Shown piece after piece: positions 24,801-39,800 of a stretch of DNA of 64,000 nt. Origin of the DNA: Haliclystus octoradiatus (lineage: Eukaryota; Cnidaria; Staurozoa; Stauromedusae; Haliclystidae); assembly GCA_916610825.1 (NCBI GenBank), contig OU744453.1, positions 4,357,845-4,421,844 on the forward strand. Reading direction: 5' to 3'. The notes below the pieces were generated by a model. That model was not told where the DNA came from. It saw nothing but the letters and a program-made list of their open reading frames with translations, and did no database searches. Numbering within the stretch: position 1 is the stretch's first letter; each line of letters starts with the position of its first letter. A program made the translations under genes and the position numbers.

Positions 24801-27800
24801 CGCAGACACAGGAATATCACAAAACATGCGGGACGAAAGACTGCGGGACCGTCTAATATGTGGCCTCCGCGATGTTGACACGCAACAAAAAGTCCTGGCA
24901 GAAAAATTTTCTACGCTTACATTAAAGAAAACATTAGACATTTGTACATCTCACGAGGCAAGTAAGACAACACAAGACAAGTTAGCAACCTCTTCAACAA
25001 TTAATGTCTCAGCAATCAAAAGCAAGAAGCCTTACAAGAAATCAGAAAAATCAAATACTGGTCGTCAAGACAACAACAGCTCTAATGAACATACACCTAA
25101 ATGTTATTTTTGTGGCAAGCAAAAGCATTCAAGAGCCGAATGCCCAGCAAAAGAAGCTATATGTGGATTTTGTGACAAGTTAGGACACTATCAATCAGTT
25201 TGCAAAGCAAAAAAAAGATCATCACATCAACCAAATACTAACCATGTATATCTTAATGCATTGTCAAATACAACTGATACAATCAAGCTACTAACTACAC
25301 ATGAACATGGACCCTCATACCTTCATTGGCTACCTGACACTGGTGCTGCATGTGACGTCCTAAGTGTTCAACATTTAAAGGCATTAAACTGTGACCTTTT
25401 ATTAAAGTTGAAGCCAGCTACTGATCAACTATTTACAGCTAATTCAACACCTCTATCAACACTTGGTCGCTGTTCTCTGACAATCAAACTTAACAACAAT
25501 CAATACACTGCTGACATTCATGTGGTGGACGCTGTCAATGCACCATTACTAAGCAAAAAAGGATGCATTGCGTTGGGCCTTATTCCTGAAAACTGGCCAG
25601 ACTTATCAGCAGCTACTCCTGTCAACACTGTGTCTCTATTGGCAAGCACTGACCAAGAAGCTCATCACATCAATCTACCAACACAGCAATCTTCCAACGA
25701 TGACGCCACACAACTTATAAAGGAATTCTCTTCTGTTTTCACTGACACAGGACCACTACGGAAAATGGATGGCCCTGCAATGAAGATAGAGCTGACCGAA
25801 GACGCCACACCTACTCGCCAATACAAAGCGTATAATATACCGTTTAAGTGGCAGAAATTGGTACAAGCACAACTAGATTCGATGATCACAAAGGACATCA
25901 TAGAAAAAGTTCCTTTGAACGAATCACCACAATGGATTCACCCTATGGTTGTCGTTCCAAAGAAGAACTCTACAGAGCCAAGAATCACAGTTGATCTCAC
26001 ATCACTAAATCGGTTTGTCAAAAGACCTGGTTATCCATCACGCACACCACGAGATCTGATCGCCAACATCCCGCCTGGAATGAAATACTTCACTACCTTG
26101 GACGCCCGTCATGGCTACTGGCAAGTACCTCTGGCTACTGAATCAAGACCGCTCACTACATTCATCACACCCTGGGGCTGTTACCGCTTTAGAAGGAATG
26201 TCATGGGTCTTATCAGCGCTGGCGATGAGCACAACCGACGTGGAGATGAAGCATTGGCTGGCATTGACAACCTACAGAAAGTGGTGGAAGACGTCATCAT
26301 CTACGACAAAGACTATGACACACACATCAAACGAGTCAAAGACGTCTTAAAGAGATGCTCTGATAATGGTATCACCTTGAATAAAAAGAAATTTCATTTT
26401 GCTCAATCATCTGCTGAATGGTGTGGGTATGTTATTACTTCAACTGGTTACACGTTAAATCCTCGCCTGGTTACTGCATTGACAGAATTTCCACAACCAA
26501 CATCATTGACGCAACTACGCTCTTTCCTTGGTCTGGTACAACAGTTTGAATCATTTTCATCTGAAATTTCACAACTGGCAACACCACTACGAGCTCTACT
26601 GTCACCTTCAACATCTTTCTATTGGAATCAACTCCACCAAGATGCATTCAAAGGCCTCATCAATGAACTAACTAGTCCACGCATCCTTGCTCATTTCAAT
26701 CCACAAGCTCAACTCCGACTTGAAACAGATGCTGCACAATCTAAAGGACTTGGCTATGCTCTATGGTCCGAACAAGATGACAAAACTTGGCGCCTCCTAC
26801 AATGTGGTTCACGCTTTGTCACTGATGCAGAGTCCCGCTACTCTGCTACTGAAATTGAATTGGCCGCAGTCGTTTGGGCAACCCAGAAGTGCAAAATGTT
26901 TTTACATGGGTCATCATTTAACCTAATTGTCGACCACAAGCCACTAATATCCATCCTCAATGACAAGCGTCTGCACCAAATTCCAAGTGCAAGAATCATT
27001 CGCCTCAAAGAAAAGTTATCATCATTTTCATTCACTGCTATCTGGCGTGCTGGTACAAGTCACACCGTCGTCGATTGCTTCTCACGACATCCAGTTGATC
27101 AACCAAGTCCAGACGATGTCAACATTGATACAGATGCTGATTCAAGCTTCCAAGTAAATCACATCCAAACTCGTCTTCAATCAACTGATGCTACCAACTT
27201 TCCACCAGACGCAACTCTCAACAAAGTCAAATCTGCAGGTGAAAATGACGCAGTACATCTCAAGCTAGCTGACCTGATCATTAATGGCTTCCCACAACAG
27301 AAGGAAAAACTGGACATCAGCATTCACCCCTATTGGTCACTACGTCACGATCTGTCACTCTTGGAATCATCAATCATCCTCTACCAAGATCGCATTCTTA
27401 TCCCAAAATCTCTTCGATCGACTATGCTGAATGAACTCCACACATCTCATCTTGGTCTAACTCGAACTCTTGCACGAGCTCGACAATGTATTTTTTGGCC
27501 AAATATGACCAACGAAGTCACAAATCGAATTCGGTCATGCGAAGAATGTGCCCAAAGACTGTCATCCAACTCACATGAGCCACTTATTCAAGACACACCA
27601 CCAACTCGTCCTGGTGAAGCGATTGCAACAGACATTTTCTCACACCATGGCCACGAATTCCTTGTCATCACCGATAAGTACTCTGGTTGGCCTCACGTTG
27701 TACACTGTGGCAAGAGCACCGATACAGACACCGTCGTCGATATTCTATCCAGCTGGTTCTGTAGCATGGGTGTCCCTATTCGCTTAACGTCTGATGGTGG

Positions 27801-30800
27801 ACCGCAGTTTTCAAGTCATGCATTTTCAGCATTCTGCAAAGATTGGGGCATAATTCACGACCCGTCGTCACCATACCATCATCAAGCCAACGGACATGCA
27901 GAAGCTGCTGTCAAAGCTATGGAAAATATTGTCGCCAAAGTAACAACAAATGGACACCTCAACACAGAAGCCTTCTACAAAGCTCTATTGGAATACCGTA
28001 ATACACCAAGAAGTGATGGTATCAGTCCAGCCCAGCGTTTATTTGGCAAACCTCTTCGGTCACGAATCCCAATTCATCCATCGCAATTCACTGATGACAT
28101 CAAGCAACTAATTATTATTGCAGACAAGAAAGCAAGCACGCTAAAAGAAAAAGCAAAACAACAACATGACCTTCATGCTCGCCGCCTTGATCCATTCATT
28201 CCTGGTGATATTGTCCGCATCCAAAATCAGAATACCAAACATTGGGATCGCATTGGAGAAATTGTCTCTATTGATCCTCGAGGACGCAGCTATCGCCTAA
28301 AAACCGAATCTGGTCGACTCTACTGGCGCAACCGCCGTCAACTCCGCCGGTACTATGGTCCATCAACATCAACTACAGCTGCTGCTTCAACCACCCCAGA
28401 GGAGGAAGAACCATCAACAAATACATCTAGTGCATCATTACATTCACCACCTAGACGCAGCACTAGAAAGAAAAACAAAACTAATAAACTAAATTTATAA
28501 TCAATATTCATTACATGTATATTTCTATAATCTCCCAGAAAGGGCATGTGCTATTACAACTTATTTACATTACAATATTGATATACTTCCTGTAAACATA
28601 ATCGTGTCATTTATAGTTTTAGTTTAGATTCTAATATACTGTTCTGTGATCAACAACGTTTATTCTCTCGTCTCAAGTTCTAGCTTATTCACATAATACT
28701 ACAAGGGGGGTGTTCTATTTTCAAAAAATTTCAAAGAGAGAGGAAAGCTGTGAAAATCTCACAGAAAATGAGAATGAAGACCCTAACTTTCATGTTTTTA
28801 CGAGCACAACAGAGGAAATTGACACCGTAAAATTTCGCAAGAATCTAGAAAAGGAACCATTTAAAAATGGCATGTCTCCGTACAGCCGATGTATAGAAGT
28901 CCCCCTCGGGACTAAACTGAGTTTTGGAGATTTAATAGTAAGATTCAACGTAAGCATTTAATGCTTGCTTTTTTATTTGGAAAACCTAATAAATATATCT
29001 GGTAAAATTAAAAGATGTATGTATTTTAAATACAGCTACGTAAATTCATAAGATTCACCCGAAATTTTGGTTTAATATTCGACTAAAAAACTGAAGCTAT
29101 TTAATTAACTTCGGCGATGGCCTAAACAAACGTTTTTTGGTCATCCCTAGTTAAATTTTTACAATCAATTAATAGGTCGGTTTACATAAATATTTTTTTA
29201 TTTCCATATTCCTCATTTAAATTAACACACAAACGTTATCAAATTTTTAGGCTATACGTAAGTGAACATCTATTTTCTAATAAATTTTCCTGTGCTTGCC
29301 AGTAATTGTTAATATTGTTATTTTTTACAAATATATTAAATCAAAATCAAAAATTTCAACATATTATCAATCATACTCAAAGGAATTTATAATGTCTATA
29401 TATATATAACACTTCCAAAGCTAAAATTGATATGAATACAATCAAACCTGTTATAACGGTCACCTCTATACAGCATCCACCTGTGTATAGTGGTCACTCT
29501 TACAATGTCTAAAATAGTATTTTCTATTGAATCAAGCCTGTATATAAAGGCCACCTGTCTATAGTGGTCAATTTATCTACCTCTCGTAGCTGGCTGTTAT
29601 ATACAGGTTTCACTGTACTAGGTTTAAAATGTAAAAATTGAATGCGTTAGAAATTAACGCAATTCGTCATTCATTATCAAATGCAATCTATATTACAGTT
29701 TATAATTACGTGTCATTTATCATTTGTCCTTAACTGGTATTTCCCCCAAGATACTGAATTTCGTCAGTTAGTTAAATCGTGGCTTGTTTGCATAACATGT
29801 AAATTACCAATAATTTCAAAGACATTTGAAGTTTCATTACAAGTTGGTGGAGGAAAAGGCTCTAGCAAGGTGAATAGTTTAAATTACAAATTATGAGCTT
29901 TACGTGGTGTTCAATAGAATCCAATGATTGTGAAAGACCTTTTTAGATGAGGGTGTCCTATAATGCTCTGGGCCAACGACGGCTACTTTTGCGCAAAAAA
30001 TCTGTTTTTTTCTGACGTATGTTTTTCGTGTTCTGAAGCAGTCTTTTCAAGAGCGGCTAAAGGGACCGACTTTCACAAGACTTTTCTAGAAAAACTCAGA
30101 CTGACCTTAAACAGAAACCATGTAATGACCGCAACATCGAAAGAGTTCGATACATTTCGAACGAAATGGTTCGAAAAGGATAACGAAGACGTTCAATAAC
30201 AAAAATCCGTGAAAAGACTTTGAAAATGTTTGATGGCCATCAAACACAATGCGACAAATAAAATACACGATGCAACACGTCAGACAAAATCGAAAGAGTA
30301 GCTAAACGACAAGGACTTTCGAAGGATTTAAAAGTCGCGCAAATGTTGCCGTAGTTTGCCCAGGCCTTTAAGGTCACTCCCAAATACTTTTTCAAAACTA
30401 TTGGCTACTTACAGCAGGCTAGTACTGTTTAAGGGACACATACTCAAAAATGGAGGGGTCTGGACCCCCGGCTCCTGATGCCAAATGCTCCTAGTAGATT
30501 TCTCTATACAGTATTTTATTTACAGATTATGAGTCATGAGTGTTTAACACATTTCAAACCACATGTGTACAGGAAAAAACATAAATCAAACTCCGACTCC
30601 GGTAGGGAGTATCCATATTTTTGCAGCAGTCGGAATGGAGTTAATTGCTTGTCAGAAATTAGTCGGAGCCAGAGTCTAGTATGAAATCTTTGTAATAAAC
30701 ATTGGATGGTTGAAATTTGTTAGGGACATTCCAGCATATAGATTGTATTTGGCTATGTATTTTTAATTATGTTAATTTGATGAGAAAACGGGTTGATAGA

Positions 30801-33800
30801 GTTAATTCATGTTTGGAATTTTACATGAGTCTGTCTGAAATATTTTAGAGTCCAGTTTTTACATTTTTGGAACTAGGCTCTGAGTCAAATTCTTAAAGAC
30901 TTCTAATGCTTCTATTGGGTCTGAAATTTTGACTTCTTACAGCTCTGTTTCCCACGTTCGTGTTTCGAAGACTTCTTATCTTATTATTTTCTTTTTTGTG
31001 TAGAAAATTGGATTTACTAATCCATATCCTGCTCAAAAGTCCTTTCATCTTACATCCAATCGACAAGATTTGCTACAATTCAAAGAAGACACACTTCTGG
31101 TATGAATTATAACATTAATACTATGATATGCATGACTTATTCCTTTATAATTTTATATCAGAAATGTAGAAAAAAAAGGAGAAAAACAAATAACATCGAT
31201 ATCGGCTAATTTGATTCAAGGAGCAGCATTGACCGGCGGTCGCTACGAGCTTAACTTGAATTAAGCTTAGCGTAGATTCAACGGTAAACAGAATATTCAA
31301 CAGGCTGCATGGAGTCATGCGCAGTAGCACCCTGTCCCGTCTGATATTTTGGCCACATCTGAATTAAATCTGAATCTCGCACGATTGACTGTACTTCGGT
31401 TTATTTGTATTTCAAACTCAACTTGACTTTGAGATTTCTGATGGCGGCCAGAAAATGGCGGTCTTGTCCAAATGTAATGAGATTAAAGTTTCAAAATAAC
31501 AGCTTTTGACAATAGTCATCGTCATATAATATAATTTGTGTGGATACAAAGTTCTTATCCTGGTCATCGTAGAATTCCAGTACAGTTGATGTAATATTTA
31601 TCAATTATTTCCACGTCTACGTTGTTACTTATCAACGAACAGTCTAACAGAGACAGAGTACACGGTGTATTTTTAAATAGCTAATATTGAATATTGGACA
31701 GGGTAAGGGAAGATATTTGAAAAATTAACATGAAGTATGGTGTAATCTAACTCAGCTTTGAATAGTAAGATATGATAATATCAATATAACATCAAAACAT
31801 GAATAGATTGTACACATAGAATCCGGCATAGAATAGGCTAGTCTATATTTGCTAAACTCATTGCTCGTAGACTAGCCTACCTTCAAATCATAGTCCATAA
31901 CCTACATTAATCAGAAAAGTAAGGGAAGGAGCTTACTCAATCAAGTAAGGGCTAAGGTACTAACTGATGATAGATAGGCTTAGTGATCCACTGTCTTTGA
32001 TCTGATATAGTATTTATTAAATTACAAAAAAGCTAACATTAATGAGCGACTATTATGGAAGAGCTTTTGGTCTCCACTACACACAAGCACACACCACAAC
32101 CTTGTATACAGTATCTCAATTCAGTTGAAAACTAATAATTATTGTTTTTAAAAACAACTTATCTGAAATAGTAAACAAACTTATCTATTCGTATTGTAGA
32201 CTTTGCAACACTGAGCCAGAGTAAATGTTTGTAATATTGTTTAAAATCATAGAAATGTAGGCTACTTGCAGAACAAAATCCTCTGATAAAGTGTTCCACC
32301 GTGGATATAGCACAGCTAATAAATGGATTCTTAACCACTTGCAGAAACAGGATAATTGTGGCATTTGCTTTGTCATAATCCTTTACACCTTGCCTATAAT
32401 AATTATTAATTAATATGTATCAACATGTGTGTATATGCATCAATATGAGATACTTACACAACAAATAACTAATGGACAATCTACAAGATTATAGGCTAAG
32501 CTAATTTTTGATTTATAAAGGGTAGGCCCCTAGGCTACAAAGTTGAAAGAGACGGCATTCTGAGGTGATCAGTCAAGATAATTAAAATTTAAGCAACATT
32601 GGTAATCTTCATCAGGATGTCTCGTGATATTAAACTACCTCCTAGAAAATTATGTTAGACATACGGGAGGCTGAGAGCTCGACTGTACGCGGACATATGT
32701 TTTGTAGATTAAGCCTAATAATCGGCAAAGAGAAATGTTAACATTTCAATAGCAAATATGCCCCTAACATGCCTTGGCAGAAATCATGAAACAATAGAGG
32801 GATGGTTTATATTTCGTGTAGGGCCTACTTCTGTGTGTGTACTCTTTTACTAAAAATATCATACATTTATGAAAATTGATGTTCTTAAGGCAAATATCAA
32901 AACAATGAGTTGAAGTTTAGAAATAGATACAGTTGAAATCTGTGTATAGCAGCCAGCTATGAGAGATAGATAAATTGATCAATGTAGACTGGTAGCTCAA
33001 TAGTAGAGTGCATGTAGTCCCTGTGGGAGACCAGGGTTTGATTCCTCATCGCCTCACACAATGTATTTTATCTATACGTACCAGTAACTTTCATGTAATA
33101 GAGCTAATAGTAATTTCAATTAGTTGATTATAAATTTGACTGCTGTTCAGACATTCATTCCCATGCAAACGAGCTTGAAGCTTATGTGGTTAAATTTAAA
33201 TTGTAAACTGCGAAGTGAAACAAAATTATCCCATCACACCATTAGATGCAGGTGGCCTTTATATGCAGGGTTGATTAGATAGAAAATACTATTTCAGGCA
33301 TACCAAGAGTGACCACTGTAGACGGGTGGCTGCTGTATAGAGGTGACCACTATGAATTCTGGCAAAGGGGCATGTGGCCATTGTTTTCAAATTAATTTTA
33401 ATAAGACTAGGCGTTTGGCGTGGTCCTGGAATACTGTAGCAGAAAAAGCTACATGGGTGCAACCCTGGGCAGCACAATGCTGTACCAAAACCTTTGAAGC
33501 CATTGTTACTCCAGTCTTGTAGCTAATCTGTCTCCCCTACTACCTTCTTTTAAGTCACTTCAGAATCAATCAAATGCGTTTCTAATTTTGTACTGATTTT
33601 GTTGGAAACTCTCCTCTTACACCCCCTCTGAGTTTTGAATCTCTCTCTTGTCACGTGGGTATTTTCAGTGTGCATTGTTCAAGGTAGTCAAATTAGCCCT
33701 ATTCACAAATATATTCATAAACAGGATAACAATAATTATGGAGCAATTTCTCTTTGCCTGTATTGTCGAAATTAATTGAATTCATTTAACAACTATCAAT

Positions 33801-36800
33801 TTACCAATCATGAATTAGAAAACGTTCCTGCACAACAGTAGTAAGTTTCACTTGATGTTTACATCTAGAAACAAGAAAGATTTTGTTTGATGCCTTTGTT
33901 TTCCATCATTTCGAATACTGTGCTGACGTCTGGGAGAACCAACAGTATGCAAAAACACCTTGATTGCCTACATAATCTACTGAACAAGGATACATGGCAT
34001 TGGTGTCCTTTATATTATCGATTATTAGAAATAAAGTATACGCTAAGTAAAGCTCGTGCTCAAGAATGTTTAAAGAACGTGCCTATTTAGCCTGCGCTAG
34101 TGCAAGTTTCCCCGTCTGTTTTGATCCTCTCACAAGGCCCATGGCTGCCACCTAGTCTGCTGCTCTTTGGTTAATCCGTAAAAGTATACGCAAAATGCAG
34201 GCTGTGATAACAGTTCTTGAACTTTAAATGGACCAACAAATATTCATGAATTGTTCATGAAAAACAGGTCATTTAACCAGCTATAGCTACGTTCAGCCCA
34301 AACTATCAAGGCTGTAAAAATTGTCAGTAAGAATTGAAAGCAGCACAAAAATAAGTGTATAGTATGAAGATCAGTATGTATAGTACTGCACTTTGAAAAG
34401 TTGAAACGGCTCAACACAACAGTTATTCTAATGTTTCTTGAAAGGCCTATTCAAATCGAAAAACTACATTTAAAATAACTTCTCAGAAAAGTGACTATTG
34501 CCCAGAATTTGTAAAACAGCCTTGTATTTAGGGTTCATGAATAGTTATGGACTCAACAAATTTTTCGTAGGGGAATATGCCTACTTATTTGCGTAGCACC
34601 AACCAAAGATAAATCTATGTGAACATCATATGATAATAATTAATGAAATATTTTGTAATAATAAAATGAAATAAAATTTAAAAGAAACTTTCTTAAAAGC
34701 ATCAGGACCAAATTTCTGAGTAATGAAGAATCATACCCTTTGGCCTCTATAATATAAACTTTGTAATAGAATCTACATTAATCATACTATCACAGAGTCA
34801 TATCTGACAGGTATAATTTAAGTGAACAACCTTCAACCTTTTTGGCTGTGTTTAAAATCAAACCCACAACGACAGTAAAACTAAAGTGACAATATTGTCA
34901 ATTACGAATAAGAAAATATAATAATTAAAGAATTTGACCATTCCAAAAGTACATATATATGTTAGTTATGAATAACAAATTTAACCTCTGAAAGTTTAGA
35001 GCCTCATTTATTTTGCACCTGCGTATTAAAGATGTGTGAATCCAATCAGATTGGATTGCATCCAGGTAGTATTCCAGATGATTTTGGATTTTGAAACTTG
35101 TAAGAGTATTTGTACTTTGTAGCGATTAATCAATGTGTTCTAGTTTCCTCTCAACTGACTGCTTCTTGTACATATAGTGACATTCATGTTCCACTCTCTA
35201 GTATTCCACTCTCTAGTACATCAATTACACGTTTGATGTGAAATGAATTATACAATTTCTTCAAGGAAATGATCAAGATTATTGATTCATTGTACGTATT
35301 GTATCATCATTTTGATGTGCTGTATGTGACTGTCTCATGTCAGCACCCTATATAATTCCTGTAATCTATCTATGTTGTCTATGTGTAGATTGAATAATAA
35401 ATGAGATACAGTTTAGCCTTCATTGTGCTCACTATCCATTTGGTCTCGAATATCAATTAGTTGTTGTTATAGCAAAGCCAGCTATACGACATACAGTGAT
35501 AGTACGTCACATTTATTCATGCTGGTATTTATTATTGCTGTGTGGTAGTTTTGTATTTTATCACAGTAGTAGTAACTTAGTGTCTAACGCAGAATATCCA
35601 GCATCAAGTTAAAAGACATCTGATTAAAGCGCCTGAGACTGTATCAAGCAATCATCCATAAATCTATACATTAAAAACTTGGATTAGTTTACATTAATTA
35701 CAAATTATTTGCTTCGAATCGGATTATATTTATAATTAGCATATTGCTTCAAATCGGATTGGAATCGGATCATTACAACATTCATACCCGTAATCAATTT
35801 TGTGTAAATTCGATCTGATGCACACTTCAATGCGTATGGTCTTGCTTCAAGATGGCATGAACATATATACTGGCTCTTGCTATCATTGAACTATACTACA
35901 GTTACGCCTACTTGTAGTTTTTAAAATTGAAATAAATTGATTAAAAGCCTATCGTTCATTCATGCATTTTTGAATATTTACATTGTTTTATGGAATTCAG
36001 ATAATTGATATTTTCTGAATTGATTAATACTGCACGCTGTTAGTTTTGAAGCTTCAATATAATTGTTTATGGTATGACGACTTTCAGCGCAATACACTGC
36101 AACTGACTTGTTTCAGTCAAAACTCTGTGGCTTGGTAGAGATTTTATCGATAAGAAGTACTATATTAACATATCATATCATAACTAACATTTTGAAATAT
36201 ATTGAATGTTTGAGAATTATAAAGATTTAAAAAATCAATTTCTTATTCAATGAATTGATTAAAATTAATGCTGATAAATACATGTATATATGATAATCAT
36301 ATCATAGACAATGGATCATTAAGCCTCACTATCATCAATTATTACCGCAGTTGATTGAGTGAGCTCCTTCCCTTACTTTCCTGATTAATGTAGGTTATAG
36401 ACTATGATTTGAAGGTCTATGAGCAATGACTTCAGCAAATATAGACTAGCCTATTCTATGCCGGATTCTATGTTTACAATCTATTCATGTTTTGATGTTA
36501 TATTGATATTATCATATCTTACTATTCAAAGCTGAGTTAGATTACACCATACTTCATGTTAATTTTTCAAATATCTTCCCTTACCCTGTCCAATATTCAA
36601 TATTAGCTATTTAAAAATACACCGTGTACTCTGTCTCTGTTAGACTGTTCGTTGATAAGTAACAACGTAGACGTGCAAATAATTGATAAATGTTACATCA
36701 ACTGTACTGGAATTCTACGATGACCAGGATAAGAACTTTGTATCCACACAAATTATATTATATGACGATGACTATTGTCAAAAGCTGTTATTTTGAAACT

Positions 36801-39800
36801 TTAATCTCATTACATTCGGACAAGACCGCCCTTTTCTGGCCGCCGTTGAGTTTGAAATACAAATCAAACCGAAGTACAGTCAATCGTGCGAGATTCAGAT
36901 TTAATTCAGATGTGGCCAAAATATCAGACGGGACAGGATGCTACTGCGCATGACTCCATGCAGCCTGTTGAATATTCTGTTTACCAGATTCAACGATCAA
37001 TGTCAGTCAATGGCTTCGGCACTGCTTCGAGTTTCAAGTTTCAGCATCACCATGGTTTCAGGCACAGAAACCATAGAAATGACAAACACGCACATGTCTC
37101 TAAGCGCGTAGAGCCTACCGGTCAATTTTGTCCCTTTAACTTCACAATTGAGCTAATGACTTTAAGTAGACCTTTTCTGAGTACCTTTGTTGTGCTTCTG
37201 CCAGAGATTAAACCCAAGATCCTGCAGATCGAGGTCCAACACCATATATTTAATATTGAAAATATCCCGCAAAATATTTATCAAATGACTGAGCCGTTGT
37301 AAAAATAGCTTGTAACTACGGTGGCCCAGAGGTGCAAAACACACACACACAATCTCGCAACACACACACAATCTCACAACACGCACATACAATCTCACAA
37401 CACGCACACTAAACCCACAACACGCACAGACAGCCCACACGCACAGAAAGCCCACAACAAACAAGCAATCTCATAACGCGCACAGAAAACACACAACAGG
37501 CACAGAAAACCCACAACACGCACCCAATCTCACAACACGCACATGAGGTTACGCAAATACCTAGCAGATACCCAAATTCCCTTACGTCATAGCCTCATTC
37601 CATCAGCGAGGCGCTTCATAGGTAGTACAAATATAAAATAAATCTGCATTTATATAGCTTCAAATTACATGATCTTGACTTTTTACCGCAAACAGTAGAA
37701 TTTGGGCTTTGCGGTCAGAATAAAAAAATTAAATTCTAATTAATCACAGTTCTATTCTACAAATTGATGCACAGGGTTTGTTTTTATTACTATGCCAGTT
37801 GATATATCCTTAGGTTATCTCTCTTACTTTATTATGCATCATATCATTGCTAATTAAATTATTAGACTGTTCTTATGGAAATGGACGAAGAAGGATTTAT
37901 AAGGTATTATTTTCACAAAGGCTACGAGTACAATGTAATATTGCGTTATTTGAAAAAATTCCATGACATTAAGATATCACATCGAACATTGCTTACTCGA
38001 TTAAGAGAGTACGGTTTACGTCGCCGTGAAAGGGATTTCAATGTGAATCATGTTCGGCACTGCATCCAAGAGGAACTTGATGGACCAGGCTGCTTACTTG
38101 GCTACAGATCGATGTGGAAAAAACTGCAATCCAAATATGATCTGAATATTCCTAGGTCTATAGTTCAAACCCTATTACGTGAAATGGACCCTGAAGGCAG
38201 CGGGCTACGTCAAAGACATCGGCTCAGAAGACGGAAGTATGTGAGTGAAGGACCCAATTATTGCTGGCATGCAGATGGATACGACAAGCTTAAGCCGTTT
38301 GGCTTCCCAATCCATGGTTGCATTGACGGATTTAGCCGACGAATTATATGGCTCAAGGTCACCAGATCAAATAATGATCCTTACATTATAAATACTTTTT
38401 TCCTTGAGAGCATTCGCAACGCTGGAGGGTGCCCAAATCTGCTACGCACTGACCGGGGAACCGAAAACGGCATCATGGCGACAAGCCAATGCTATTTGAG
38501 GCGACGTGGCGTGAATCTTAATGCATCCTTAAAATCGCATCGTTATGGTTCTTCCCATACGAATCAGCGTATTGAAGGTTGGTGGTCTTTTTTGAAGAAA
38601 TCATGGTCATGTTGGTGGATCAACTTTTTCAAAGATATGATAGCAGAAGGACATCTCGATACAAGTGATGAATATCAAACAGAGTGCGTATGGTTCTCAT
38701 TTAATAAGATTCTTCAGAAGGAGTTGAATGAAATCAAGGATAGCTGGAACAACCATTATATAAGAAAATCAAGACATCAAACTATGTATGGTGTTCCAGA
38801 CCAGCTCTATTTCTTGCCTGAGAATGTTAACCGAAGAGATTGCAAACATGATTTTGACCCAGAAGATATAAACGATGCCGAAAACGAAACAAAAAATGGT
38901 CTCCCAACTAATCCTGATCTGGACATGTATCAAGATTATTTCAGTGAAACAGTATCTATCTTGGGGGAAGCAGAAGGAATCACATGGAAAGGAGGATTGC
39001 ACATTTTTAATAGACTTATGTCTGTTCCCCAATGCTAGGCAAAATGTTTTTCAGTACTTCTTATCACTGTATGGACCTGTATGTAGATGCGCATCTCAGT
39101 TCTACTCCCAAATAACAAGCGTATCTTGTTAAATATCAATATTACTTGTACAAATAGATTCAGTATTAACAATTATACTTATGATTTATTCTGTCAGCTT
39201 TCTTAAAAAAATGTAATAAATGTTATAGCGAAATTGCAAAAGTTTGATTACGTAGGTAAAATGATTGTATGTGGACACACCTGGCGGAGTCGGAGTTCGA
39301 CTCCTGTTGACCTGTTTCTGTTAAATATGTGCGAAACCGACCAGCTTGATAGTATGGTATATCATGAAAGATTTCAAGTGAAAGAAAAATCTGGCCGTGC
39401 GTGTAACTGTATCAAGCAAGCGTCGATAGATTTATAAGTCACTGTGTTAAATTATAGAAATTTTAGTTTCGGATCACACCGGATAATGTTTCTGATTATT
39501 GCTTCGGATCGGGTCGGATTGGGATCACTATCGCATTCGTACCCGTTTTCGATTTTTTGTAAATCCGATCCGACGCACACCTTTGGTTCTTGTACACTGT
39601 CACACTGCAACCTGCCCTTTCCAAATGTGCTTTCATCAGGCCTGCTTGCTAATTTTCAAACTCGCTGTGATGCGATGCCACTCCTCATGGACTCACCTCA
39701 ATTTGTATGTATATTAATAGTACAGTCATTATAAAAAATGCAACAGAAGCATTTTTCATCAATTCTAGGGTCAAATTTTATGCTTAACAACATATCCAAA

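Larger units (their letters stand above)
23866..28703 (+). mobile_element. Complete Ty3/Gypsy LTR retrotransposon 2, 4838 bp
   Basis: Two 157-bp LTRs (23866-24022 and 28547-28703) start TGTGC and end ACTACA, and are identical by eye. The 5-bp target duplication AGGGG is at 23861-23865 and 28704-28708. A primer-binding site TGGCGCTGCGATT follows the left LTR directly, and a short purine tract (CCCAGAAAGGGCA) precedes the right LTR. It is in the sense orientation inside the NPHP4 intron 23703-29750. Its LTRs and protein differ clearly from element 1, so this is a separate lineage. Confidence 0.95.

Noticed and set aside
36690-37302. Overlapping open frames of 87 and 138 codons
   Set aside because: They fall in the terminal repeat of the long-TIR element and its flank, with the same sequence open by chance at 45061-45315.
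37338-37543. CRISPR-like array
   Set aside because: The units are degenerate tandem minisatellite without unique spacers, in animal DNA.
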